Shown: in pieces, positions 26,862 to 34,975 of the stretch
Numbering within the stretch: position 1 is the stretch's first letter
Layout of the letters: every line of letters starts with the position of its first letter
Assembly (NCBI RefSeq): GCF_001886715.1
Contig: NZ_CP018082.1
Coordinates: 248,001-312,000 of the forward strand
Length of the DNA stretch: 64,000 nucleotides
From: Nocardia mangyaensis
GTDB lineage: Bacteria > Actinomycetota > Actinomycetes > Mycobacteriales > Mycobacteriaceae
Reading direction: 5' to 3'
Notes under the pieces: model-generated
What the model was told of the DNA's origin: nothing
The model's input: only the letters and a program-made list of their open reading frames with translations
The model's database searches: none
Translations under genes and position numbers: made by a program

Positions 26862-27696
26862 ACGCGGTCAGCGAGCCCGACTTGTCCTTCGCCACCGCGC
26901 GTGCGCCGCGCTTGCCGGGAACGGGCAGGTCATCGCTGTCGGCGAGCCATTCCGCTGTGGTGAGCCAGCGGCGCTGGGCGTGGGCGTCGGCGACGTCGAA
27001 GAAGACGCGACGGCCGCGGTCGTCGCGGGTGTCACGGGCCAGGGCCGCCCAGCTCGGCGGCCTGCCGCGCTCGGCCGTGTGCGCGATGACGAAGCCCGCC
27101 ACCAGCTTGCCGATCATGTTGACCGGCTTCTGCGAGACCCGGTTGCCGTACTTGGTGGTGTGCCAGCGCCGGGCCGGGCACAGCGAACCAGCGCTCGCGT
27201 TCGAGGCGATCCAGCCCGCACGCTGTGCGCGTTCGATCAGCCACAGATGCTTGACCGCCGAGGGCGCGATCTCGCCGACCCGCTCGGCGATGAGTTCGGT
27301 GATCTCGGCGTCGGCGAGGATGTCGCGCCGAGTCGGGCCGATGCCGTGATCGGCCCAATGCGCGGCGGCCAGGCGGGCCAGGATGCGGCCGAACTCGTCG
27401 ATGCTGCGCTGGGCGCGACGGCCGAGGCGTTCGATCCGTTCGGCTTCGCGGCGCATCTCGTTCTGCGCGGTCAGGGTGCGAATCGCCGCCATCGTCGGCA
27501 CCTGCCCGCGTTCGAGCAGTTGCAGGATGGCGGCCGCGGTCGCCGGATCCGCCGCGGCGGCGACGGGTAGCGAATCGCGTTTGATGTCGAAGTCCTGGGG
27601 GCTGATCGCCCGGCTCAGCAGTCCGACCGCGGCGTTGTCGCCGGCGAAGTCGGTATGGGCCAGCCAGGCGGCTGCGATGTCATCACACGACAGCAC
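26854..27696 (-). CDS. Conserved hypothetical protein, unrecognised
   Basis: A 280-residue basic protein with no family I can name. It is mostly helical; a segment RREAERIERLGRRAQRSIDE (about 93-112) may be a coiled coil, and RRWHTTKYGNRVSQKPVNMI and WLTTAEWLADSDDLPVP follow. The composition (Arg/Ala) suggests nucleic-acid contact, but no motif supports it. The start is decided by the ribosome site: GTG 27696 has GGAGGAA 9 bases upstream, while the longest frame (GTG 27828) has none. Its promoter region also contains, further away, a CRP-type palindrome at 28040. Confidence 0.65.
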   Translation of the reverse strand: MLSCDDIAAAWLAHTDFAGDNAAVGLLSRAISPQDFDIKRDSLPVAAAADPATAAAILQLLERGQVPTMAAIRTLTAQNEMRREAERIERLGRRAQRSIDEFGRILARLAAAHWADHGIGPTRRDILADAEITELIAERVGEIAPSAVKHLWLIERAQRAGWIASNASAGSLCPARRWHTTKYGNRVSQKPVNMIGKLVAGFVIAHTAERGRPPSWAALARDTRDDRGRRVFFDVADAHAQRRWLTTAEWLADSDDLPVPGKRGARAVAKDKSGSLTASS

Positions 27697-28039
27697 GGTG
27701 AAACGTTCCTCCGGTCGGTGCGGTGGGGGAGCGATCGGTGCGCGAAGGTTGTGCCCCGGTCGGGATGAGGGACCGGCCGGGGTCACCAACCTGATGAAGG
27801 TTTGGCCACCGAAGTTGCCGAGATCCACGGTAGCCAGACGCTTGCGCCGCTGTCACGATGATTGACGCTTTCGTTACATCCGGAATGCGATCGTTAAGCG
27901 GGGACTAGGTCTGTATTACCGCCATAACCAGGGTTGACTGTCGGCCGATGGCGCGAGTAGCTGCTCCTGCAGCAGTCGATAGCTCACCTGTTGCACCTGA
28001 ATGACCCGCTTTGTCCATACTCTCCAGACCGCGGTATTC

Positions 28040-28059
28040 AATGTGATTCACATCACATT
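28040..28059. promoter_or_regulatory. CRP/FNR-type palindrome
   Basis: AATGTGAT-TCAC-ATCACATT, a perfect 8-bp dyad that contains TGTGA-N6-TCACA, the consensus for cAMP-receptor-type regulators. It lies 178 bases upstream of dnaX and 344 upstream of the divergent hypothetical gene. The target gene is uncertain. The surrounding gap 27697-28217 shows no supported ORF. Confidence 0.65.
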
Positions 28060-28071
28060 ACTGACGGCCAC

Positions 28072-28164
28072 GGGTTTTCGGCCGCCTCGCACCCGAAGGG
28101 CGAGACGGAACGCCGAAGGCGCAGTATCGCCCTTCGGGTGTGAGGCCCTCAGGGCCGAAAACCC
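28072..28164. repeat. Long imperfect inverted repeat (possible mobile hairpin element)
   Basis: Left arm 28072-28103 (GGGTTTTCGGCC then GCCTCGCACCCGAAGGGCGA) pairs almost fully with right arm 28127-28164, interrupted by a CCTCA bulge, around a 23-base loop. One position differs (CGCACC versus GTGTGAG). The result is a stem of about 32 bp directly upstream of dnaX. It could be a REP-like element or a terminator for upstream transcripts. No second copy was noticed in this window. Confidence 0.65.
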
Positions 28165-28217
28165 CGCGGCACCAGCCGCCAAAAAATACTGTCGGATGTA
28201 GTCGGTAGCCTTTGGCC

Positions 28218-31037
28218 GTGGCTCTGTACCGGAAGTATCGACCGGCGACGTTTGCTGAGGTAGTGGGGCAGGAGCACGTCACCGACCCGCTGAGTATCGC
28301 GCTGGACACCGGGCGGATCAGTCACGCGTACCTGTTCTCCGGGCCGCGTGGTTGTGGAAAGACTTCCTCCGCACGGATTCTCGCGCGCTCGCTGAACTGC
28401 GTGGACGGTCCGACCTCGACGCCGTGCGGCACCTGCGCGTCCTGTGTGGCGCTCGGGCCGGGCGGCTCGGGCAATCTCGACGTCATCGAGCTCGACGCGG
28501 CCAGCCACGGTGGCGTCGACGACACCCGTGAGCTGCGTGACCGGGCGTTCTACGCGCCGGCCGAGTCGCGCTATCGCGTGTTCATCGTCGACGAGGCGCA
28601 CATGGTCACCACGGCCGGTTTCAACGCGTTGCTCAAGATCGTCGAGGAGCCGCCGGCGCATCTGATCTTCATCTTCGCCACCACCGAGCCGGACAAGGTG
28701 CTGCCGACGATTCGTTCGCGCACCCACCACTATCCGTTCCGGCTGTTGCCACCGGCCACCATGCGCGGGCTGCTCGGCAAGATCTGCGAGCAGGAGAACG
28801 TGCCAGTGGAAGAAGCGGTGTACCCGCTGGTCATCCGGGCCGGTGGTGGTTCGCCGCGCGACAGTCTGAGCGTGCTCGACCAGCTGCTGGCCGGTGCCGG
28901 ACCCGACGGGGTCACCTATCCGCGCGCGGTCGCGTTGCTCGGCGTCACCGATGTGGCGCTGATCGACAACGCCGTCGACGCGCTGGCCACCGACGACGGC
29001 GCCGCCCTGTTCGGCACCATCGACCAGGTGATGGAGGCGGGCCACGACCCTCGCCGATTCGCCGTCGACCTGCTCGAACGCCTGCGCGACCTGATCCTGA
29101 TGCGCGCGGTCCCCGATGCCGTCGACCGCGGCCTGGTGGCCGGCCCCGGTGACGTCCTGGACCGGATGCGCGACCAGGCCGGCCGCATCGGCCCCGCCAC
29201 CCTCACCCGCTACGCCGAACTCCTGCACGAGGGCCTCGGCGAGATGCGCGGCGCCACCGCCCCCCGCCTCCTGCTCGAGGTCATCTGCGCGCGCATGCTC
29301 CTGCCCTCGGTCTCCGACACCGAATCCGCCACCCTGCAGCGCCTGGAACGCCTGGAACGCGGATTCGCCGGGGGCGCCGTCCCCCCTGCCCGCCCGGTCT
29401 CCGCCTCGAACGACACCCCTGCCGAACGCCCGGCCCCTCGTTCCGCACCGCCGGCGAGCGGCGGCGGTCGTCCCCGCGGCGCTGAACTCCTCGCCGCCGC
29501 GCTCGCCGAAAAGGACGCCGCGACCCGGCCCCCCACCCCGGCGCCCCCGCGCGACGCACAGGCGGCCATGCCGCCGTCGCCTGGCGCCGGTCCGACTACG
29601 CAGTCGCCGTCACCGCCAAGTGCGGCCCCATCGGCACCAACCGCACAGTCGCCTGCCGCAGGTTCGTCGGGGCCTCGGTCGGCGTCCGCTTCGTCTGCTG
29701 CTGAGCGGTCCGCGCAGGTCGCGCCGGCCGCCGCTGGTTCGTCGGCCCCGGTCGATCGGTCGGCGCAGACCGCGCCTGCTGCCGCTGTGCCGGTCGTGCC
29801 CGCGGATGCCGCCGCGCCTACTGCTGCCGCGCCTACTGCTGCTGCCGCGCCGCCTGCTGCTGCGGCTCCGGTGGCTCGGTCGACGCCGTCCGCCGGTGGG
29901 CCGGCCGCGCCGGTCGCGGAATCCGAGGCCACTGTTACCGCGCCGCCTACCGCTGGTTCCTCGGCCGCCCCGTCGGCACCGTCCGGTCGGGGCGCCGCGC
30001 CTGCTGGTGAGCCGTCCGCGGAGACCGCCGCACCCGCTGACGCGCCGCCAGTGCAGGCCGCGCCGCCCGAAGTCGCCGCGTCGGCTCCGCGAAACGAGCA
30101 AGGCGACACCGCGATCTCGGAGAAGGTCGCTGCTCAGCCAACTTCGGTCGGCGAGATCGCTCCGCCGACAGTCGATCCGCGCGCGTCGACTGTGGAACCG
30201 TCGGCGGTGCAGGGTGATTCCCGCAACCGGGTGACGCCGGACCGGCGGCCTACTGCGCCGGATGGGACAGCCCCCACGCAGACGGAGGCGCGGGTCGGCA
30301 CCGCGCCGGAGCCGAGCGCGCCGGCCACCCAGCCGTCGACCGGAGGGTCGGCCGCGCCTGTCGAGGATCTGCTCGGTGTCGTCGAGGCGGCGTGGCCGGA
30401 GATCAAGGGGAAGGTGCGGGAGTTCGGGGCGACGTTGCAGGCATTGTTGTCCGGGGCGGCGGTATCGCGGGTGGACGGGGGCGTGGTCGTCTTCGCGCAT
30501 CAGAGTCCGCCGTTGGCGCAGCGATTGTCGGATCCGCGCAATATCGACGCGGTGCGGTCGGCGGTGCGGGCGGTGCTCGGGCGGGAGCTGGATGTGCGCT
30601 GGGAGACGGGGATGCCCGCGCCTCGGCCCGCGCCGGTGGTCAAGGGCTCGGGTGCGCCGGCGCGGGGGCCGGGGGAGGACAAGCCCGCGGCGCGGCCGCG
30701 GTTCTCGCGGCCGAGTCAGGCCAAGGGCAATCAGGGACGTCCGTCCGGCCAGAGCGGGCCGGGCGAGGACGACATTCCGCCACCGGACTTCCCCGACCTC
30801 CCCGACGACCCCGGTCCGGAGGAAAGCTACGGGCCTGATTCGGGCCGGTCGGGCGGCGAACCGGGGCGCGCGGGCAAGCCGGGCGGTGGTGTTCCCGCGC
30901 CGCCGACGCCGGAGGAGGAACAGGAGATGCTGGCCGCCGCTGCGGAGCCGGTGGCTCCGGGTGATCGGCAGGACCCGGACGAGGTCGCCCTGGCGTTGCT
31001 GCGCGACGAGCTCGGAGCAAAGAGTCTGGATGGTTGA
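28218..31037 (+). CDS. dnaX: DNA polymerase III subunit gamma/tau
   Basis: Clamp-loader ATPase of the replisome, 939 residues from GTG 28218 (ALYRKYRPATFAEVVGQ is the usual N-terminus; TTG 28212 would add two codons). Walker A is GPRGCGKTSSA, the four-Cys zinc module is at about 60-77 (LNCVDGPTSTPCGTCASC), the DExH box is VDEAHMV and the SRC-like motif TIRSRTHHYPFR. After the AAA+ and collar domains, residues about 388-714 are almost pure Ala/Pro/Ser/Thr, an unusually long linker. A compact C-terminal domain (DLLGVVEAAWPEIKGKVREF) and a Pro/Gly/Asp-rich end follow. In actinobacteria only the full-length tau form is expected; no frameshift signal was seen. Confidence 0.95.
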   Translation: MALYRKYRPATFAEVVGQEHVTDPLSIALDTGRISHAYLFSGPRGCGKTSSARILARSLNCVDGPTSTPCGTCASCVALGPGGSGNLDVIELDAASHGGVDDTRELRDRAFYAPAESRYRVFIVDEAHMVTTAGFNALLKIVEEPPAHLIFIFATTEPDKVLPTIRSRTHHYPFRLLPPATMRGLLGKICEQENVPVEEAVYPLVIRAGGGSPRDSLSVLDQLLAGAGPDGVTYPRAVALLGVTDVALIDNAVDALATDDGAALFGTIDQVMEAGHDPRRFAVDLLERLRDLILMRAVPDAVDRGLVAGPGDVLDRMRDQAGRIGPATLTRYAELLHEGLGEMRGATAPRLLLEVICARMLLPSVSDTESATLQRLERLERGFAGGAVPPARPVSASNDTPAERPAPRSAPPASGGGRPRGAELLAAALAEKDAATRPPTPAPPRDAQAAMPPSPGAGPTTQSPSPPSAAPSAPTAQSPAAGSSGPRSASASSAAERSAQVAPAAAGSSAPVDRSAQTAPAAAVPVVPADAAAPTAAAPTAAAAPPAAAAPVARSTPSAGGPAAPVAESEATVTAPPTAGSSAAPSAPSGRGAAPAGEPSAETAAPADAPPVQAAPPEVAASAPRNEQGDTAISEKVAAQPTSVGEIAPPTVDPRASTVEPSAVQGDSRNRVTPDRRPTAPDGTAPTQTEARVGTAPEPSAPATQPSTGGSAAPVEDLLGVVEAAWPEIKGKVREFGATLQALLSGAAVSRVDGGVVVFAHQSPPLAQRLSDPRNIDAVRSAVRAVLGRELDVRWETGMPAPRPAPVVKGSGAPARGPGEDKPAARPRFSRPSQAKGNQGRPSGQSGPGEDDIPPPDFPDLPDDPGPEESYGPDSGRSGGEPGRAGKPGGGVPAPPTPEEEQEMLAAAAEPVAPGDRQDPDEVALALLRDELGAKSLDG

Positions 31038-31067
31038 CAGTCGCCGTCCGTACCGCGTTAAGTTAAC
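31034..31067 (+). promoter_or_regulatory. Probable fadA-fadB promoter with small dyad
   Basis: TTGACA at 31034-31039 and TTAAGT at 31058-31063 are 18 bp apart, a plausible housekeeping promoter that overlaps the dnaX stop codon. GTTAA-G-TTAAC at 31057-31067 is a dyad over the -10 that could be an operator. The leader to fadA would be about 155 bases. Confidence 0.45.
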
Positions 31068-31226
31068 CGGAGTTCGCACACCACGGTAGTATGAACGGGT
31101 GGCCGGGAACACCGGATGGGCATGGTTCTATGCTCCGCTGGTGCTTGCCGGGATTTGTACGGCGTCGAGACGATCGGTCGTGGCGTTCGTGCGGCCACCG
31201 CACCCCAAGGAAGGAAACACTCCGAT

Positions 31227-32441
31227 ATGACCACAGAGGCCTACATCTACGAGGCCATCCGCACTCCGCGCGGCCGCGGCAAGAAGAACGGCTCGCTGCA
31301 CTCGGTCAAGCCGATCGATCTGACTGTTGGTCTGATCCAGGAGCTGCGTGGCCGCTTCCCGAACCTCGACGAGGACCAGATCTCGGACCTGATCCTCGGC
31401 GTCGTGACCCCCGTCGGTGACCAGGGCATGGACATCGCCCGCACCGCGGCCACCATCGCGGGTCTGCCCGACACCGTCGGCGGCTTCCAGCTCAATCGCT
31501 TCTGTGCTTCCGGCCTCGAGGCCGTGAACCTGGCGGCGCAGAAGGTTCGCTCCGGCTTCGACGATCTGGTCATCGCCGGTGGCGTCGAGTCGATGTCGCG
31601 CGTGCCGATGGGCTCCGACGGCGGCCCGTGGGCGCTGGACCCGGCCACCAACTACGACGGCTACTTCGTGCCGCAGGGCGTCTCGGCCGACCTGATCGCC
31701 ACCATCGAGGGCTTCACCCGCGACGATGTCGATGCCTACGCCGTGCGTTCGCAGGATCTGGCCGCCGCGGCGACCACCGGCGGCTACTTCGCCAAGTCGA
31801 TCGTCCCGGTCAAGGACATCAACGGCCTGGTCGTGCTGGACCGTGACGAGCACATGCGCCCCGGCACCACCGCCGCCGACCTCGGCAAGCTCAACCCCTC
31901 CTTCGCCGGTGTCGGTGAGATGGGTGGCTTCGACGCGGTCGCGCTGCAGAAGTTCACCTACATCGAGAAGATCAACCACGTCCACCACGGTGGCAACAGC
32001 TCGGGCATCGTCGACGGCGCCGCCCTGGTGCTGGTCGGTTCCGAAGAGGCCGGCAAGAACTCGGGTCTGACCCCGCGTGCCCGCGTCGTCGCCACCGCCA
32101 CCTCCGGCGCGGACTCCACGATCATGCTGACCGGCCCCACCCCGGCCGCGCAGAAGGCGCTGGCCAAGGCCGGTCTGACGATCGAGGACATGGACCTCGT
32201 CGAGATCAACGAGGCGTTCGCCTCCGTGGTGCTGAAGTTCCAGAAGGACCTGAACGTCCCGGACGAGAAGCTGAACGTCAACGGTGGCGCGATCGCGATG
32301 GGCCACCCGCTGGGTGCCACCGGCGCGATGATCACCGGCACCATGGTCGACGAGCTCGAGCGTCGCAACGCCCGCTACGCGCTGATCACGCTGTGCATCG
32401 GTGGCGGCATGGGCGTTGCCACCATCATCGAGCGCGTCTGA
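31227..32441 (+). CDS. fadA: Acetyl-CoA C-acyltransferase (3-ketoacyl-CoA thiolase)
   Basis: Last step of fatty acid beta-oxidation: thiolytic release of acetyl-CoA from 3-ketoacyl-CoA. The protein is 404 residues, the usual thiolase length. Nucleophile Cys93 lies in [10 protein letters not shown], His360 in [15 protein letters not shown] and the second Cys (390) in [12 protein letters not shown] 31227 follows AAGGAAGG. The fadB gene begins 38 bases downstream, so the two should form the alpha2-beta2 trifunctional complex as in M. tuberculosis FadA-FadB (Rv0859-Rv0860). This pair is not part of the surrounding conserved block in mycobacteria and appears inserted between dnaX and the methyltransferase genes. 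Confidence 0.95.
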   Translation: MTTEAYIYEAIRTPRGRGKKNGSLHSVKPIDLTVGLIQELRGRFPNLDEDQISDLILGVVTPVGDQGMDIARTAATIAGLPDTVGGFQLNRFCASGLEAVNLAAQKVRSGFDDLVIAGGVESMSRVPMGSDGGPWALDPATNYDGYFVPQGVSADLIATIEGFTRDDVDAYAVRSQDLAAAATTGGYFAKSIVPVKDINGLVVLDRDEHMRPGTTAADLGKLNPSFAGVGEMGGFDAVALQKFTYIEKINHVHHGGNSSGIVDGAALVLVGSEEAGKNSGLTPRARVVATATSGADSTIMLTGPTPAAQKALAKAGLTIEDMDLVEINEAFASVVLKFQKDLNVPDEKLNVNGGAIAMGHPLGATGAMITGTMVDELERRNARYALITLCIGGGMGVATIIERV

Positions 32442-32479
32442 TCCCCGGCCGAACTTTCTCATAGGAGAGAACAAAAACT

Positions 32480-34636
32480 ATGACTGACAACATCATCGGC
32501 TGGGAGAAGGACGCCGACGGCGTGGTCGTCCTCACCATCGACGACCCCAGCCAGGGCGCCAACACCATGAACGACGCGTACCTCGCGTCGATGAACGCGA
32601 CCGTGGAGCGGCTCGAGGCGGAGAAGGACGACATCACCGGTGTCATCCTCACCTCGGGCAAGAAGACCTTCTTCGCCGGCGGCGATCTGAAGAACATGAT
32701 GAAGGTCGGCCCGGACAACGCGGCCGAGGTCGTGCAGATGGTCACCGACGTCAAGGCTCCGCTGCGTCGCCTCGAGCAGCTCGGCAAGCCGGTCGTCGCC
32801 GCCATCAACGGCGCTGCCCTCGGTGGCGGCCTCGAGATCGCGCTGGCGACCCATTACCGCATCGCGGCCGACGTCAAGGGTTCGGCCATCGGCCTGCCCG
32901 AGGTCTCCCTGGGCCTGCTGCCCGGTGGCGGCGGCGTGACCCGCACCGTGCGCATGCTCGGCCTGCAGAACGCGCTGATGCAGGTGCTGCTGCAGGGCCA
33001 GCGTCACCGCGTCACCAAGGCCAAGGAAATCGGCCTGATCGACGAGGTCGTCGCCACTGTCGAGGAGCTCGTCCCCGCCGCCAAGGCGTGGATCGCGGCC
33101 AACCCCGAAGCGGCCCAGCCGTGGGACAAGAAGGGCTACCGGATTCCCGGCGGCACCCCGTCCACTCCGGCCTTCGCGGCGAACCTGCCCGCGTTCCCGG
33201 CCAACCTGCGCAAGCAGATCAAGGGCACCAACATGCCCGCCCCGCGCGCCATCATGGCCGCGGCGGTCGAGGGTGCGCAGGTCGACATCGACAACGCGCT
33301 GGTCATCGAGGGCCGCTACTTCACGAGCCTGCTGACCGGCCCGGTCGCGAAGAACATGATCCAGGCGTTCTTCTTCGACCTGAACCACATCAACGGTGGC
33401 GGTTCGCGTCCGTCCGTCGCTGATGTGCCCAAGCGCGACATCAAGAAGATCGGTGTCATCGGCGCCGGCATGATGGGCGCGGGCATCGCCTACGTCTCAG
33501 CCAAGGCCGGTTACGAGGTCGTCCTCAAGGACGTCAAGCTCGAAGCCGCCGAGAAGGGCAAGGCGTACTCGGAGGCCATCGAGAAGAAGGCCCTCGCGCG
33601 TGGCAAGACCACCCAGGAGAAGTCCGACGCGCTGCTGGCTCGGATCACTCCGACCGCCGACGCCGCCGACTTCAAGGGCGTCGACTTCGTGATCGAGGCC
33701 GTGTTCGAGAACCCCGAGCTCAAGAACAAGGTCTTCCAGGAGATCGAGGACATCGTCGATCCCGACGCGCTGCTCGGCTCGAACACCTCGACCCTGCCGA
33801 TCACCCTGCTCTCGGAGGGCGTGAAGCGCTCCGAGGACTTCATCGGTATCCACTTCTTCTCCCCTGTGGACAAGATGCCGCTGGTGGAGATCATCAAGGG
33901 TGAGAACACCTCCGACGAGGCGCTGGCCCGGGTGTACGACTACACCCTCGCCATCAAGAAGACCCCGATCGTCGTCAACGACAGCCGTGGCTTCTTCACC
34001 TCGCGCGTGATCGGCACCTTCATCAACGAGGCCATCTCCATGGTCGCCGAGGGCATCGACCCCTCGACGGTCGAGCAGGCCGGTCTGCAGGCGGGCTACC
34101 CGGCCGCGCCGCTGAAGCTCAGCGACGAGCTGAACTTCACCACCATGCAGAAGATCTACAAGGAGACCCAGGCCGCGATCCTCGCCGCGGGTGGCGAGCT
34201 CAACGCCGCTTCCGCCGAGACCGCCAAGGTCCTCGACACCCTGGTCGACAAGTATGACCGCACGGGCAAGCTGGGCGGCGCGGGCTTCTACGACTACGCC
34301 GACGGCAAGGCCACCGGCCTGTGGGACGACCTGCGTTCGATCTTCAACTCGAGCCGTGAGCTCCCGGAGGGTGTCACCTTCCAGGACCTCAAGGACCGGA
34401 TGATGTTCGCCGAGGCCATCGAGACCCAGAAGTGCTTCGACGAAGGCGTGCTCACCAGCACCGCTGACGCGAACATCGGCTCGATCTTCGGCATCGGCTT
34501 CCCGGCCTGGTCGGGTGGCTCGCACCAGTTCATCGTCGGCTACCCCGGTGGCCAGGAGGCCTTCGTGGCCCGCGCCGACGAACTGGCCAAGAAGTTCGGC
34601 CCGCGCTTCGAGGTCCCGGCTTCCCTGCGCAAGTAA
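32480..34636 (+). CDS. fadB: Trifunctional enzyme alpha subunit: enoyl-CoA hydratase / 3-hydroxyacyl-CoA dehydrogenase
   Basis: A 718-residue fusion. The N-terminal crotonase domain (about 1-190) has the oxyanion-hole patterns KKTFFAGGDLKNMM and NGAALGGGLEIALA and the catalytic-Glu regions. After a linker, the Rossmann domain begins at about residue 324 (KKIGVIGAGMMGAGIAYVSA). The dehydrogenase has FIGIHFFSPVDKMPLVEII with the catalytic His, and two C-terminal helical domains complete it. The ribosome site is TAGGAGAG. It works with FadA directly upstream and is followed by a strong terminator, which marks fadA-fadB as a complete operon. Substrate chain length cannot be read. Confidence 0.95.
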   Translation: MTDNIIGWEKDADGVVVLTIDDPSQGANTMNDAYLASMNATVERLEAEKDDITGVILTSGKKTFFAGGDLKNMMKVGPDNAAEVVQMVTDVKAPLRRLEQLGKPVVAAINGAALGGGLEIALATHYRIAADVKGSAIGLPEVSLGLLPGGGGVTRTVRMLGLQNALMQVLLQGQRHRVTKAKEIGLIDEVVATVEELVPAAKAWIAANPEAAQPWDKKGYRIPGGTPSTPAFAANLPAFPANLRKQIKGTNMPAPRAIMAAAVEGAQVDIDNALVIEGRYFTSLLTGPVAKNMIQAFFFDLNHINGGGSRPSVADVPKRDIKKIGVIGAGMMGAGIAYVSAKAGYEVVLKDVKLEAAEKGKAYSEAIEKKALARGKTTQEKSDALLARITPTADAADFKGVDFVIEAVFENPELKNKVFQEIEDIVDPDALLGSNTSTLPITLLSEGVKRSEDFIGIHFFSPVDKMPLVEIIKGENTSDEALARVYDYTLAIKKTPIVVNDSRGFFTSRVIGTFINEAISMVAEGIDPSTVEQAGLQAGYPAAPLKLSDELNFTTMQKIYKETQAAILAAGGELNAASAETAKVLDTLVDKYDRTGKLGGAGFYDYADGKATGLWDDLRSIFNSSRELPEGVTFQDLKDRMMFAEAIETQKCFDEGVLTSTADANIGSIFGIGFPAWSGGSHQFIVGYPGGQEAFVARADELAKKFGPRFEVPASLRK

Positions 34637-34675
34637 GTCGCCGACAGCGCTTTCACGGCGCTGATCTGCACGAAC

Positions 34676-34705
34676 GGCCCCGTCTCGCCATCGCGAGGCG
34701 GGGCC
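34676..34705 (+). terminator. Terminator of the fadA-fadB operon
   Basis: A 13-bp stem GGCCCCGTCTCGC / GCGAGGCGGGGCC with one G-U pair and CATC loop, 40 bases after the fadB stop. The remaining 34706-34975 before the kinase gene holds no supported ORF and only a generic upstream region. Confidence 0.8.
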
Positions 34706-34975
34706 TTCGCGGTGGTCTGGGTTGGATACACCGGAACTCGGCATCCGAAGGCCACGGCTGAACGTTGTTGAGTTCCAGTCCGACCCGGCGCTGCGGCCGA
34801 CACGCGCGCCAACGATTCTGGCGGACAACCGTTGCCGCCACAGCATCGAATCTCCACCCGATGGATGCCGAATCGCGCTAGCTTGGATACGTACGGACAA
34901 ATCGGGTGTGCCCGATGGGTCTGTATGCCGACCGAGATACGCCGGTGACGCCGATTCGATTCGTGAGGTGGTCAC

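Noticed and set aside
28001-28201. 66-codon frame upstream of dnaX
   Set aside because: It runs through the long inverted repeat and has no coding bias.
29610-31112. 500-codon Arg-rich minus frame within dnaX
   Set aside because: Arises from the Ala/Pro-rich codons of dnaX read backwards; no domain.
31040-31226. Possible riboswitch or attenuator before fadA
   Set aside because: Only a promoter-like pair and a short dyad are visible; no known riboswitch core was found.
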